A stretch of DNA of 64,000 bases from Methylopila capsulata (GCF_016907975.1 NZ_JAFBCY010000003.1:372001-436000), one strand, 5' to 3'; numbered from the stretch's first letter, positions 33,915-44,886 are shown. Notes: generated by a model not told the origin, from the letters alone. Made by a program: numbers and translations.

Positions 33915-36900
33915 TTGTCCGAAGCGAAGTCTTCCAGTCTGTACGATCGAGCCGACGAGCGCAGCAGCTGCGGCGTCGGCTTCATCACGCGCAAGGACGG
34001 CGTGCAGTCGCACGACGTGCTGGTGAAGGGCCACGAGGCGCTTTGCGCGGTGCCGCACCGCGGCGGCATGTCGGCGGAGGGCGTGGGCGACGGCGCCGGC
34101 GTCTCGGTCGACCTGTCGCAGTCCTTCTTCCGGCGCCTCACCGGGCGGGGCGATCTGCAGGCCGGCCGCTTCGGCGTCGGCAATGTGTTCCTGCCACGCG
34201 ACCCCGCGCAGCACGCCCGCGCCGGGCGCATCATCGCCACGGCCCTCGCGGACGAGGGCATGGCGATCCTGTTCCTGCGCGACGTGCCGGTGGACCCGAG
34301 CGTCCTGCGGCCCGCCGCGGTCCCGCTCCAGCTTCCGATCCGCCAATGGGTGTTCGCCGCGCCGGAGGGCTGCGACGGGCTGCCGGCCTTCGACCGGGCG
34401 ATTCATCGCGCGCTGCTGGTGATCGAGGCGGACGCCTACACCGACCCCGCGCTGTCGGGCTTCTACCCGCTGTCGTTCTCGGCGCGCACGCAGGTGCTGA
34501 AAGGCCGGCTGAACTCGAACGAGGTGATGCCCTACTTCCAGGACCTGACCGACCCGGACCACGCCGTCCACACCCTGTACTTCCACACGCGGTTCTCCAC
34601 CAACACCGACCCGCGCACCTCCATGGCCCAGCCGTTCCGGCTGATGGCGCACAACGGCGAGCTCAACACCGACAAGAAGAACCGTCTGTCGGAGGCCGCG
34701 ATCGCGCGCGCGCGCAACGGCCGCATCGTCTCGCCGGAAGGCCAGTCGGATTCCTGCCGGCTCGACCAGACGCTGCAGAGCCGGGTGATGGATGACGGGC
34801 AGGACCTCGTCGCCGCGGTGGTCTCAATGATGCCGCCGGCCTGGGAGAACGATCCGACCCTGTCGCCCGACGTGAGGGCGATGCTCGAATACTTCTCGCT
34901 CTACGAAGAGAAGAACGACGGTCCGGCCGCCCTGATCTTCGGCGACGGGGAGGTGGTGGGCGCCCGGCTCGATCGGCTGGGCCTCAGGCCTCTGCGGTCG
35001 GTCGAGACGGCGGAGTACCTCTGCGTCATGTCGGAAGCCGGCCAGATCCGGTTTCCGGCCGAGACCGTGATCCGCCGCGGGCGGATCGAGGCCGGCGGCA
35101 TGCTGTTCTGGGACCACCGCAGCAAGCGCGCCTACGCGACCGTCGAAGCGCTTGAGATGCTGGCCGCGCGGCGCGACTACAAGGCGTTGCTGGCGGACGC
35201 TCGGGTCACGCTCGAATCCCTTCCCGACATTCCGGCCGAGGCGCAGGGTTCGCCGCTGCGCTACCGCGGCGACTTGCAGCGCCACCAGCGCTACGTCGCC
35301 TATGCGCACAACCAGGAGAGCTTCAAGTTCCTGATGGACCCGATGCTGCAGAGCGGGTCCGAGAAGATCTCGGCGATGGGCTACGGCAACGCCATCAACG
35401 CCCTGTCGGACCAGGAGGGCGGCGTCGCCAAGTACTTCTCGCAGCGCTTCGCGCAGGTGACGAACCCGCCGCTGGACAGCCTTCGCGAGGCCGACGGCAT
35501 GACGCTGCGGGTGGCGCTGGGCGCGAAGCCCAACATCGGCGCGCCCTCCGCCCCGCAGATCGTCGTGCGCTCGCCGATCCTAACCCATCTCGAGATGCTG
35601 AAGATCCGGGAGCAGGCGTCGACGCCGGTCGAGCGCTTCGAGATGCTCTATCGCCCCGCGCTCGAGGACGGCGCGGCGAACGCGCGGGCCATCGAGGCGG
35701 CGATCGACGCGGTCTGCGGCGCGGTCGAGACCTTCGCCCGAGAGCGCGGCGGCGTGGCCGTGCTGACCGACCGCCATGTGGCGCGGGACAGGGCGGCGCT
35801 GCCGTTGATCATCGTGATCTCGGCCGTCAACCAGCGATTGATCTCGGAGGGGCTGCGGCTGCGGGTCTCACTGATCGCCGAGAGCGGGCAGATCGCCTCG
35901 TCGCACCATGTTGCGACGGCGCTCGGCTTCGGAGCCTCCGCGGTCTATCCGCTGGGCGTCCAGTTCCGCGCCGAGGAGAAATTCGGGGCCGACGCCGACA
36001 AGGCCTTCAAGCGCTTCGCCAAGGCGGCCGAGAAGGCCTTGATGAAGACCATGGGCAAGGTTGGCCTCTGCACCGCCGAGAGCTACATCGGCGGCGAGTT
36101 CTTCGAGCCGAACTTCCTCGACACCAACGACCCGGCGCTGCGGCGCTGGTTCCCGAACGTCCGCACGCCGGTCGGCGGCGTCACCTTCGCGGTGATCGCG
36201 CAGGCCGCGGCGGACTGGCACGCGAAGGCGCTGGAGGTGCGCCGCGAGGACGACATTCCGCTGCTCGGCCTGTTCAAGGAGCGTGCCGAAGGCGCCGGCC
36301 ACTCTTTCGGCACGGCGGCGGTCCGCGGCTTCGTGGACATGACCGAGGAGCCGATCGCCTTCCAGGCGCCCGACGCGGAGGAGGACGCGGACTCGCTGCG
36401 ACTGCTGCCGCTGACGCGCCTCGTCGACGCCTTCGGCCTGGACGAGGAGGCCTACAAGCGCACCAGCTTCGAGCGCAGGACGCCTCAGGAGATAGACGCC
36501 TTCCGCATCACCCCGGGCTATCGCGCCTTCAGCCGCATGATGGCGGAGGAGCGGATGCGCCGCCCGGCGGCGCTGCGCGACGTGCTGGCGCTGCCGGCCG
36601 ACGTGACGTTCCTGACGCACGCCACCGACTTCAGGCGCGAGATGAGCCGCTTCGCGCGCTTCGGCAATGCCAGCCTGCTGGTGCGAGGCCTCGTCTGCGA
36701 GCGCCTCGGATCCGACAGCTTCCGGCTCAACCTCACCGGTCCCCTCGGCAATGACCCGGGTCGCCTGACCGCTCTCGGCCAGTCGCTGCTGCAGCGTTTC
36801 CAGCAGGACATTCTCGGCCATTGGCTGGAGGCGGGATGGCTTGCGGTCAGGGCCGGCGGCGACGCGCTTGACTATCTCTCGCAGCTTCGCTCGGCGCCGG

Positions 36901-39410
36901 ACGAGGTTCCGCTCGCCGAGGTGCAGCCGGCGCATGAAATCGTGAGGCTGCTGACGTCCGGCGCCATGAGCCATGGCGCGTTGAACGCGCCCGCGCACGA
37001 GGCCGTGGCGCACGGCACCAACATGGTCGGCGGCCTGTCCAACTCGGGCGAAGGCGGCGAGCACATCTCCCGCTACGGCACGCTGCGCGCCTCGCGGATC
37101 AAGCAGCTCGCGTCCGGGCGTTTCGGCGTCTGGGCCGGCTATCTCGCCGACCCGATGCTCGAGGAGCTCGAGATCAAGATCGGCCAGGGCGCGAAGCCCG
37201 GCGAAGGCGGCCAGTTGCCGGCGCAGAAGGTGACGGTCGAGATCGCCGCCGCACGCGGCGGCACGCCGGGCGTCGAGCTGGTCTCGCCGCCGCCGCATCA
37301 CGACACCTATTCGATCGAGGACCTCGCCCAGCTCATCCACGACTGCAAGGCGGCGCGGGTGCGGGTGGTCGTGAAGCTGGTCTCGTCCGAGGGCGTCGGC
37401 ACGATCGCAGTCGGCGTCGCCAAGGCGGGCGCCGACGTCATCAACATCGCGGGCAACACCGGCGGGACGGGCGCCGCAGCCGTCACCAGCCTCAAGTACA
37501 CCGGCCGCGCGGCCGAGATCGGCGTCGCGGAAGTCCATCAGGCGCTGTCCGCCAACGGCCTGCGCCAGAAGGTGACGCTGCGCTGCTCGGGCGCCAACCA
37601 GACCGGGAGCGACGTCGTGAAGGCGGCGCTGCTCGGCGGGGATTCGTTCGAGTTCGGCACCACCGCGCTGATGATGCTGAAATGCGTGATGGCCAAGAAC
37701 TGCAACATCAAATGCCCGGCCGGCCTCACCACCAATTCCGAACTGTTCGACGGCGATCCGCGCGCGCTTGCGCAGTATCTGATGAACGTCGCGCACGAGA
37801 CCCGCGAGGTTCTGGCCGGGCTCGGCCTGCGCTCGCTGCGCGAGGCGCGCGGGCGATCCGACCTTCTGCACCTGCTCGACCATCCGGCGAGCGTCGGCCG
37901 GCTCGACCTGAGGGCGATGCTGACCGTCGTCGACGAGGTGCGGATCGACCAGCCGGTCTACATGGATGCCGAATACGACGCCGACGAGGAGTGGAGCGCG
38001 GCCGTCCGGACGGCGCTGGTCGACGAACGCCGTGAGTCGATCGCGCTCGGCGCCGGGCGGCGGATCGGCAATCGGGACAAAAGCGTGGGCGCCCGGCTCG
38101 CGATCGACGTCGAGCGGTGGCTGAACCACACGCTACCGGCCGACGCCGTTCGCGCCTTGCCGTCAGCGCATCAGGACGATCGCGGCCGCCGTTTCCTGAG
38201 ACCGGGCGCCATCGTCATCACCACCACCGGCTCGGCCGGGCAGTCCTATGGCGCGTTCTGCAATGACGGCATGGCGCTGCGCCATCAAGGGGTCTGCAAC
38301 GACGGGGTCGGCAAGGGCGCATCGGGCGGCGTGATCGCCATCCGCAGTCCTGGCGGCGGCTCGGACGAAGCCGGCGGCAACGTGCTCGTCGGCAACTTCG
38401 CGCTGTTCGGCGCGACCGGGGGCCGGACCTTCATCGAGGGCCAGGCGGGCGACCGCTTCGCGGTCCGCAACTCGGGCGCGACCGCCGTCGTCGAGGGCGT
38501 CGGCGACTTCGCCTGCGAGTACATGACCAACGGCGCGGTGCTCAACCTCGGCGCGTTCGGCAAGGGTTTCGGCAACGGCATGAGCGGGGGCTTCGTCTAT
38601 CAGTACGACCCCTATGGAGACCTCGCTGCGAAGGCGAGCCACGACTCCATCCTGCTGCTCCCGGTTGCCGGCGACGAGGACGACGCCTTCCACGCCGACG
38701 CCGTGCGCCTGTTGCTGGAGTGGCACCTGGAGGAGACCGGCTCCGCCAAGGCGGCCTGGCTGATCGAGAGCTGGGAGACCGAGCGACAGCACTTCGTCTA
38801 CGGCCTGCCCCTCGCTCTGCTTCAGTACCAGGACAGCAGCGCGATCCTGAAGACAAAGAGCAGGAAGGACCTGCTGGAGGAGCTCAGCGTCGCCGTCGCC
38901 GGCTCGCAGGTGCGCAAGTTCAAGCTGGCCTATCGCGACCAGCGACAGATCCTCGGCGGCGCCGCTCCGGCCGAGGGGGAGACCGGCGAGGAGGCGAGTC
39001 TCACGCTGCTCAACAACTACGCCGTGCTCGCCATGGCCCAGCAACTCGCTCTGTCGCGCCTGCCCGGGGTGTCGGGACCTGGCCATCCGGCGGTCGCCTC
39101 GGCGGTGCGCAAGCTCCTGCTCACCGAGGATTTCGCGCTGATGCAGAAGATCCTGCGCCATGCGCGGGAGGCGCTCAGCTCCTATGGCGAAGAGGAGCTT
39201 GCGGCGCTCGTCGCCGACAAGCGGCTGTCCGACTACAAGGCGGCGCTCGCCCAGCGAAACGTGCTCTCCATGGACAGCCCCGGCGTCTATGGCTGGATCC
39301 TGAGCCAGAGCGCCAAGAACCGCGCCGCGCTCGGCCGCCTGCCCGATTACGAGGAGCTGTTCGCGCGCGCCGCGGTCCGCGACCTCGCCACCTTCACGGG
39401 CCGCGCATGA
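33915..39410 (+). CDS. Divergent, over-long glutamate synthase large subunit-like protein
   Basis: An 1831-residue protein with a TTG start. Domains in order: class II glutamine amidotransferase with probable nucleophile Cys19 (SSCGVGF) and FRLMAHNGELNTDKKN (about 242); the central domain; an extra 100-residue segment (about 890-998) not expected in GltB; the FMN/synthase domain (SNSGEGGEHISR, GAKPGEGGQLPAQKV, SPPPHHDTYSIEDLAQLIHD); and a GXGXG domain near 1440, then a C-terminal extension of about 200 residues. Iron-sulfur cysteines are 1257, 1263 and 1267 (spacing x5, x3; normal GltB x5, x4). Usual GltB is about 1500 residues. No GltD follows; a diflavin reductase does. Either a ferredoxin/diflavin-driven glutamate synthase or a related ammonia-transferring enzyme. 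Confidence 0.85.
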   Translation: MSEAKSSSLYDRADERSSCGVGFITRKDGVQSHDVLVKGHEALCAVPHRGGMSAEGVGDGAGVSVDLSQSFFRRLTGRGDLQAGRFGVGNVFLPRDPAQHARAGRIIATALADEGMAILFLRDVPVDPSVLRPAAVPLQLPIRQWVFAAPEGCDGLPAFDRAIHRALLVIEADAYTDPALSGFYPLSFSARTQVLKGRLNSNEVMPYFQDLTDPDHAVHTLYFHTRFSTNTDPRTSMAQPFRLMAHNGELNTDKKNRLSEAAIARARNGRIVSPEGQSDSCRLDQTLQSRVMDDGQDLVAAVVSMMPPAWENDPTLSPDVRAMLEYFSLYEEKNDGPAALIFGDGEVVGARLDRLGLRPLRSVETAEYLCVMSEAGQIRFPAETVIRRGRIEAGGMLFWDHRSKRAYATVEALEMLAARRDYKALLADARVTLESLPDIPAEAQGSPLRYRGDLQRHQRYVAYAHNQESFKFLMDPMLQSGSEKISAMGYGNAINALSDQEGGVAKYFSQRFAQVTNPPLDSLREADGMTLRVALGAKPNIGAPSAPQIVVRSPILTHLEMLKIREQASTPVERFEMLYRPALEDGAANARAIEAAIDAVCGAVETFARERGGVAVLTDRHVARDRAALPLIIVISAVNQRLISEGLRLRVSLIAESGQIASSHHVATALGFGASAVYPLGVQFRAEEKFGADADKAFKRFAKAAEKALMKTMGKVGLCTAESYIGGEFFEPNFLDTNDPALRRWFPNVRTPVGGVTFAVIAQAAADWHAKALEVRREDDIPLLGLFKERAEGAGHSFGTAAVRGFVDMTEEPIAFQAPDAEEDADSLRLLPLTRLVDAFGLDEEAYKRTSFERRTPQEIDAFRITPGYRAFSRMMAEERMRRPAALRDVLALPADVTFLTHATDFRREMSRFARFGNASLLVRGLVCERLGSDSFRLNLTGPLGNDPGRLTALGQSLLQRFQQDILGHWLEAGWLAVRAGGDALDYLSQLRSAPDEVPLAEVQPAHEIVRLLTSGAMSHGALNAPAHEAVAHGTNMVGGLSNSGEGGEHISRYGTLRASRIKQLASGRFGVWAGYLADPMLEELEIKIGQGAKPGEGGQLPAQKVTVEIAAARGGTPGVELVSPPPHHDTYSIEDLAQLIHDCKAARVRVVVKLVSSEGVGTIAVGVAKAGADVINIAGNTGGTGAAAVTSLKYTGRAAEIGVAEVHQALSANGLRQKVTLRCSGANQTGSDVVKAALLGGDSFEFGTTALMMLKCVMAKNCNIKCPAGLTTNSELFDGDPRALAQYLMNVAHETREVLAGLGLRSLREARGRSDLLHLLDHPASVGRLDLRAMLTVVDEVRIDQPVYMDAEYDADEEWSAAVRTALVDERRESIALGAGRRIGNRDKSVGARLAIDVERWLNHTLPADAVRALPSAHQDDRGRRFLRPGAIVITTTGSAGQSYGAFCNDGMALRHQGVCNDGVGKGASGGVIAIRSPGGGSDEAGGNVLVGNFALFGATGGRTFIEGQAGDRFAVRNSGATAVVEGVGDFACEYMTNGAVLNLGAFGKGFGNGMSGGFVYQYDPYGDLAAKASHDSILLLPVAGDEDDAFHADAVRLLLEWHLEETGSAKAAWLIESWETERQHFVYGLPLALLQYQDSSAILKTKSRKDLLEELSVAVAGSQVRKFKLAYRDQRQILGGAAPAEGETGEEASLTLLNNYAVLAMAQQLALSRLPGVSGPGHPAVASAVRKLLLTEDFALMQKILRHAREALSSYGEEELAALVADKRLSDYKAALAQRNVLSMDSPGVYGWILSQSAKNRAALGRLPDYEELFARAAVRDLATFTGRA

Positions 39411-39458
39411 GCCCCGCAAACGCCCCCGCCCGCCCGTTTCGCCGACCGAGTCGCTGAC

Positions 39459-41216
39459 ATGCCCGTTCCGCACATCCCCGACGACGCGCCGTTCACCGGC
39501 GAGCAGCGCGTCTGGCTCGCAGGCTTCCTTGCGGGACTGAACTCGCGCCTGCTGGAGGCCGCGTCCCCAACAACCGGCTCCGCCACGGTCGAAGCCGCCC
39601 GGGCGCCTCTGCACATTCTCTATGGCACCCAGACCGGCAACGCCGAAGCGGTCGCGAACGACGCGGCGGCGAAGGCGCGGGCGCTCGGTTTCGAGCCTCA
39701 GGTGCTCGGCCTCGACGATGTGGACATCGCGCGGTTCGCCGTCATGGAGCAGGTCGTCATCGTGGTCTCGACCTACGGCGAAGGCGAGATGCCGGACAAC
39801 GCGCACCTGTTCTGGAAGGCGCTCAACGCCCCCACCGTTCCACGACTCGAAGCCATGTCGTTCGCGGTCCTTGCGCTCGGCGACACCGGCTATGACGGCT
39901 TCTGTCAGGCGGGCAAGCTGATCGATACGAGACTCGAACAGCTTGGCGCGCACCGCATCGCGCCGCGCGTCGACTGCGACGTCGACTACGAGGCGCCGGC
40001 CGCGGCCTGGATCGACGGCGCACTCGCCGCTTTGCCGGACGCGTCGGGGGCCGCTCCTGCGCCGGTCGCGGCGGTCCAGCCCGCGCCCGGCGCGACCGGG
40101 GCATGGAGCCGACGCAACCCTTATCCGGCCGTCGTCACCGAAATCCGGCGGCTGTCGTCGGCGGCCTCGTCCAAGGACATCCGCCACGTCGAATTCGCGC
40201 TCGGGGACAGCGGCCTGACCTATGAGGCGGGCGATGCGCTGGGCGTCATTCCGGTCAACGATCCGGGACTGGTCACGGCGCTGCTCGCACGGCTCCAGCT
40301 CCGGCCGGATGTGCCGGTCGCGGGGCACGAACGGCCGCTCGGCGAACTGCTGGCGGCGACCTTCGAGATACGCACGCCCTCGCGCGACCTCGTCATGGCG
40401 ATCGAGGCGCGGGCGAACGACGATGCGCTGACGCATGTGATCCGGCACGGCGACAAGGAGGCGCTCGACGCCTTCCTCTGGGGCAAGGACGTGCTCGATC
40501 TTCTCGACCTGAACCCCGCCATCGCCTTCGACGCCGAAGCGTTCGTCGGGATGCTGCGCCCGCTGCAGCACCGCGCCTATTCGATTTCGTCCAGCCCGCT
40601 CGCCCATCCCGGTCATGTTCACCTGACGGTCGCCGCCGTGCGCTGGCGGGCGGAGCATCGCGATCATGGCGGCGTGTGCTCCACCTTCCTCGCCGACCGC
40701 GTCGGCCTCGGCGGCGCAGCCAATGTGTTCGTTTCGGCGAACAAGTCGTTCCGCCCGCCGGCCGACCCGGCCGCCCCGATGGTGATGATCGGGCCGGGCA
40801 CGGGAATCGCGCCGTTCCGGGCCTTCCTCCAGCAGCGACAGGCGACGGGCGCGAGCGGGCGCAACTGGCTGTTCTTCGGCGACCAGCGCCGCGAACATGA
40901 CTTCTCCTACGAGGACGAACTCGCCGAGATGAGCCGGGGCGGCGTGCTGACGCGGCTCGACCTCGCCTTCTCGCGCGATCAGGCCGAGAAGATCTACGTG
41001 CAGGATCGCATGCGCGAGAACGGTCGCGACCTGTTCGCATGGCTGGAGGATGGCGCCTCGGTTTACGTCTGCGGCGACGCCAGCCGGATGGCCAAGGACG
41101 TCGACGCCGCGCTTCACGAGATCGTCGGCCGTCATGGCGGTCTCTCGCCGGAGGCCGCCGCGGACTACGTCGACGATCTCCGCAAGGCCAAGCGCTATCT
41201 GCGTGACGTCTATTGA
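39459..41216 (+). CDS. Diflavin NADPH reductase (sulfite reductase alpha/CPR-like)
   Basis: A 585-residue protein combining a flavodoxin domain (about 50-190: LYGTQTGNAEAVA, VSTYGEGEMPDNA, ALGDTGYDGFCQAG) with a ferredoxin-NADP reductase module (FAD motif RAYSISSSP, GGVCSTFLADR, NADPH motif GPGTGIAPFRAFLQQR, VCGDASRMAKDV and a terminal aromatic Tyr that stacks on FAD). Such enzymes pass electrons from NADPH through FAD and FMN to a heme or iron-sulfur partner. No sulfite reductase hemoprotein is nearby; the gene starts 48 bases after the glutamate-synthase-like gene, which lacks its GltD partner, so it probably feeds that enzyme. The HemS-like protein encoded next is an alternative client. 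Confidence 0.92.
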   Translation: MPVPHIPDDAPFTGEQRVWLAGFLAGLNSRLLEAASPTTGSATVEAARAPLHILYGTQTGNAEAVANDAAAKARALGFEPQVLGLDDVDIARFAVMEQVVIVVSTYGEGEMPDNAHLFWKALNAPTVPRLEAMSFAVLALGDTGYDGFCQAGKLIDTRLEQLGAHRIAPRVDCDVDYEAPAAAWIDGALAALPDASGAAPAPVAAVQPAPGATGAWSRRNPYPAVVTEIRRLSSAASSKDIRHVEFALGDSGLTYEAGDALGVIPVNDPGLVTALLARLQLRPDVPVAGHERPLGELLAATFEIRTPSRDLVMAIEARANDDALTHVIRHGDKEALDAFLWGKDVLDLLDLNPAIAFDAEAFVGMLRPLQHRAYSISSSPLAHPGHVHLTVAAVRWRAEHRDHGGVCSTFLADRVGLGGAANVFVSANKSFRPPADPAAPMVMIGPGTGIAPFRAFLQQRQATGASGRNWLFFGDQRREHDFSYEDELAEMSRGGVLTRLDLAFSRDQAEKIYVQDRMRENGRDLFAWLEDGASVYVCGDASRMAKDVDAALHEIVGRHGGLSPEAAADYVDDLRKAKRYLRDVY

Positions 41217-41251
41217 GCCCGGGGAAACCACAGGCGGGAGATCGACGCGTC

Positions 41252-42232
41252 ATGCCCCATCACTGCCCTCGCGGAGGCAACGCCGCGCGGACAACAAGCG
41301 AACTTGCCGCGCTCTCCGAGATGCGCATCGCGCTGACGCGTCTCGCGGCCCCGCTGCCGCAGATCGCGGCGGACCTCGCCGGCGTGGACGGCGTCGTCGC
41401 GCTGACGACGAACGCCACCACGGTGATGACTGAAATAGGCCGCTACACCGGACCCTGTTTCGCGACCGAGCCGCTGGCGCTGAAAGCGGGCGAGGCGGCG
41501 CTCCGCGTGCACCTTCCGTCGATTTCGGCCACGCTCGCGGTGGAACGCCAGGCGCTCAGCCGGTCGCCCTGCTCGGTGCAGTTCTTCAGCCCCGAAGGCG
41601 CAGCCCTCCACAAGACGATCCTCACCTCGATCACCGACGACTACGCCTTCGCGGAGCTCACGCAGGGCTGGAGCATTCCCGCCGGGGAGGCTTCCGGAGC
41701 GACCCCCGCTCGAACCGAAGTCCGCGTCCTCGACAAGCCCGCCGATCCGCGTTGCTGGCGCGGCCGTGATCTGGCGTTCCATCTCGACAGCCTGTTTCTC
41801 GACGGCGGCATCGGCCGGCGGGCGACCCTGCCGGACTGGGGCGACGACCACGCCTGGAGCGTGGAGCCGGAGCTCGCCGTCCACCTGCTGCGCCTGCTCA
41901 CGGAGATCCGCGCGCCGGTAGCGACGATGGTCTCCAACGCCGCCTTCGCTCAGATCCACCAGGGCGCTTTCGACGATATCCGGCAGATCGGCCCCGTCAT
42001 CAGGCTGTGCTCGGAAGGCTGCACGATCTCGATCGACTTCAACGAGATCGACGAAGTCTGGGTCACCCGTTTCGACGCCGGCGGCCGCGCCGGGCACTTG
42101 ATCGAACTCTACGATTGGCGATTCCATTGCGTCGCCCAGTTCACCGAATTCGGCGCAAACGGTCATCTCAGCCGGTTCTGGGGACAGACGGTGCGGGATA
42201 TGCCGAGACGCGGACGCAACGCCGCAAGCTGA
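41252..42232 (+). CDS. HemS/HmuS-like heme-handling protein
   Basis: A 326-residue protein with the duplicated architecture of hemin-degrading factors HemS/ChuS: the first half ends RSPCSVQFFSPEGAALHK (family: SLQFFDxxGxAVHK) and the second has APVATMVSNAAFAQIHQGAF, IGPVIRL and HLIELYDWRFHCVAQF. HemS proteins bind heme in the cytoplasm and some cleave it using reductant-supplied electrons. No heme receptor or HmuTUV transporter is nearby. A TTG at 41213 overlapping the reductase stop would add 13 residues; the ATG is preferred. Placement right behind an NADPH diflavin reductase is suggestive. Sequence is divergent, so function is tentative. Confidence 0.7.
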   Translation: MPHHCPRGGNAARTTSELAALSEMRIALTRLAAPLPQIAADLAGVDGVVALTTNATTVMTEIGRYTGPCFATEPLALKAGEAALRVHLPSISATLAVERQALSRSPCSVQFFSPEGAALHKTILTSITDDYAFAELTQGWSIPAGEASGATPARTEVRVLDKPADPRCWRGRDLAFHLDSLFLDGGIGRRATLPDWGDDHAWSVEPELAVHLLRLLTEIRAPVATMVSNAAFAQIHQGAFDDIRQIGPVIRLCSEGCTISIDFNEIDEVWVTRFDAGGRAGHLIELYDWRFHCVAQFTEFGANGHLSRFWGQTVRDMPRRGRNAAS

Positions 42233-42383
42233 CCGCATGCGATCCGGAATGGATCGAGGGGCCCATGACGTGTCCCGTCCACCAGCGCCTCCCGGTCGGG
42301 AGCCTGAGCTCCGGCCCCCCCGCCTCAAACGACCGCGTCAAGCGGCTCGGCGTAACGCGCGGCTTTCGTGACGGCCGCCTTGG

Positions 42384-43409
42384 TCACTGCGGAGGGCGGC
42401 AGGACTCACGCACCACGAGAGACACCGGCACACGGACGCAGCGCGGCGGTTCGGTGGTGCGTCCGGTGACGCGGTCCAGCAGCATCTGGGCGGCGTGGCG
42501 GCCCATCTGGGCGCGGTCCCATTGCAGCGCGGTGATGGCCGGGGTCGAGAGCTCGGCAAGGTCCGAGTCGCCGCCGCTCACCACCGAAACGTCGCGCCCG
42601 ATCGCAAGACCTGCGGCCTTGAGGGCGCGCATCGCGCCCGCCAGCATGTCGATGCCGGCGACGAAAATCGCCGTCGGCGGGTCCGGCCGCTGCATCAACG
42701 CCGAGGTCTCGCGGAAGGTGAACTCGTTCGAAAGCGAGTGATCGCGGATCATGGCCGGATCCGGTTCGAGGCCGGCGGCGCGGAACGCGTCGCCGTAGCC
42801 CTCGATCCGGCTGCGCGAGGGATGAGCGTGCGGATCGCCCACGAACAGCGCGATCCGACGGTGCCCGAGCGACAGCAGGTAATCCGTCGCCTGACGAGCG
42901 CCCGAGCGATGATCGGCCGCCACCCGGTCGACGCTCTGGATCATCTCGCGGTCGATCAGCACCAGCGGCATCTTGGCCTGCTCGACGGCCGCGATCAGTT
43001 CGGGGTCGCTCTCGTCGCTGATCGTCATCATGACGCCGTCGACGCGGCGCTGTGCGAACTTGCGCAGCAGCGAAAGCTCCACCGCCTTGTCATTCGCCGT
43101 GCTCGCCAGCAGGAAGGTGTAGTCCGCCGCCCGAAAGATGCGCTCGGCCTCCTTGACGTAGGAGACGTAGCCCGGGATGTCGAAGTCTCGGATCGCGCAG
43201 GCGATCATGTGGGTGCGGGCGCTGCGCATGCTTTGCGCCACCGCATTCCTCTCATAGCCGAGCGACGTGATCGCGCGTTGGACCCGCTCGCGCACGTCGC
43301 GCGTGACGGAAGGGTGGTCGTTCAGCACGCGCGACACCGTGCCGACGGCGACCTCCGCCGAGCGCGCGACGTCGCGGATCGTGAACTCGCGTCCCGCCTT
43401 TCTCACCAC
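42384..43409 (-). CDS. LacI-family transcriptional regulator
   Basis: A 341-residue LacI/GalR protein. The N-terminal helix-turn-helix reads TIRDVARSAEVAVGTVSRVL, followed by the hinge SLGYERNAVAQSMRSARTH and a periplasmic-binding-like sugar/effector domain with DGVMMTISDES, PLVLIDRE and GHRRIALFVGDP. It diverges from the aminotransferase operon at 43654. LacI-like palindromes of the form TGAAMCGTTTCA occur before that operon and before those at 48838 and 55218, so this regulator probably controls all three. The effector is unknown; it may be an acid or polyol and not a sugar, given the target genes. Confidence 0.92.
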   Translation of the reverse strand: MVRKAGREFTIRDVARSAEVAVGTVSRVLNDHPSVTRDVRERVQRAITSLGYERNAVAQSMRSARTHMIACAIRDFDIPGYVSYVKEAERIFRAADYTFLLASTANDKAVELSLLRKFAQRRVDGVMMTISDESDPELIAAVEQAKMPLVLIDREMIQSVDRVAADHRSGARQATDYLLSLGHRRIALFVGDPHAHPSRSRIEGYGDAFRAAGLEPDPAMIRDHSLSNEFTFRETSALMQRPDPPTAIFVAGIDMLAGAMRALKAAGLAIGRDVSVVSGGDSDLAELSTPAITALQWDRAQMGRHAAQMLLDRVTGRTTEPPRCVRVPVSLVVRESCRPPQ

Positions 43410-43493
43410 TCCGCCCTCCTCTGCGATGAACGGGCTTCCGCTTCGTTCATCGTCGCCCTCGTGGCCCAGCGTCCGCCGCGCCCACCCCCCCCG

Positions 43494-43509
43494 CCTTCAT
43501 TTATGAAGG
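43494..43509. promoter_or_regulatory. Palindrome CCTTCAT-TT-ATGAAGG upstream of lacI-like gene
   Basis: A perfect 7+7 bp inverted repeat with a 2-base centre, 85 bases upstream of the LacI-family start in the divergent promoter region. It differs from the TGAAMCGTTTCA operators but could be a second regulatory site or a small hairpin. Confidence 0.3.
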
Positions 43510-43570
43510 AATCGGACGGCTGGCGGGACGTTGAGCCGCGAACATGACGATAGCAATCGCCAAAATATTT

Positions 43571-43582
43571 GGAAACGGTTCA
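43571..43582. promoter_or_regulatory. LacI-type operator candidate (reverse TGAACCGTTTCC)
   Basis: GGAAACGGTTCA; read on the other strand it is TGAACCGTTTCC, one base from the copy at 54841 and two from the perfect palindrome at 48724. It lies between the LacI-family gene and the aminotransferase, about 70 bases upstream of the latter's start. Confidence 0.55.
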
Positions 43583-43644
43583 TTGACCGGCTTTCGCTTC
43601 GCTGCTACTCGTTTGGGCGAGATCAAAATGCATGCAGAAAGTGA

Positions 43645-44886
<1,242 letters not shown>

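Noticed and set aside
39459-41216. Assignment of the diflavin protein as the assimilatory sulfite reductase flavoprotein CysJ
   Set aside because: No cysI, cysH, cysD or other sulfate-assimilation gene is near; the neighbour is a glutamate-synthase-like gene without its usual reductase.
35868-41231. Very long open frames on the minus strand opposite the glutamate-synthase-like and diflavin reductase genes (about 750 and 1020 codons)
   Set aside because: They mirror the codon structure of well-supported forward genes in GC-rich DNA, have Arg/Ala/Gly/Val-rich composition, no domain-like sequence and no RBS.
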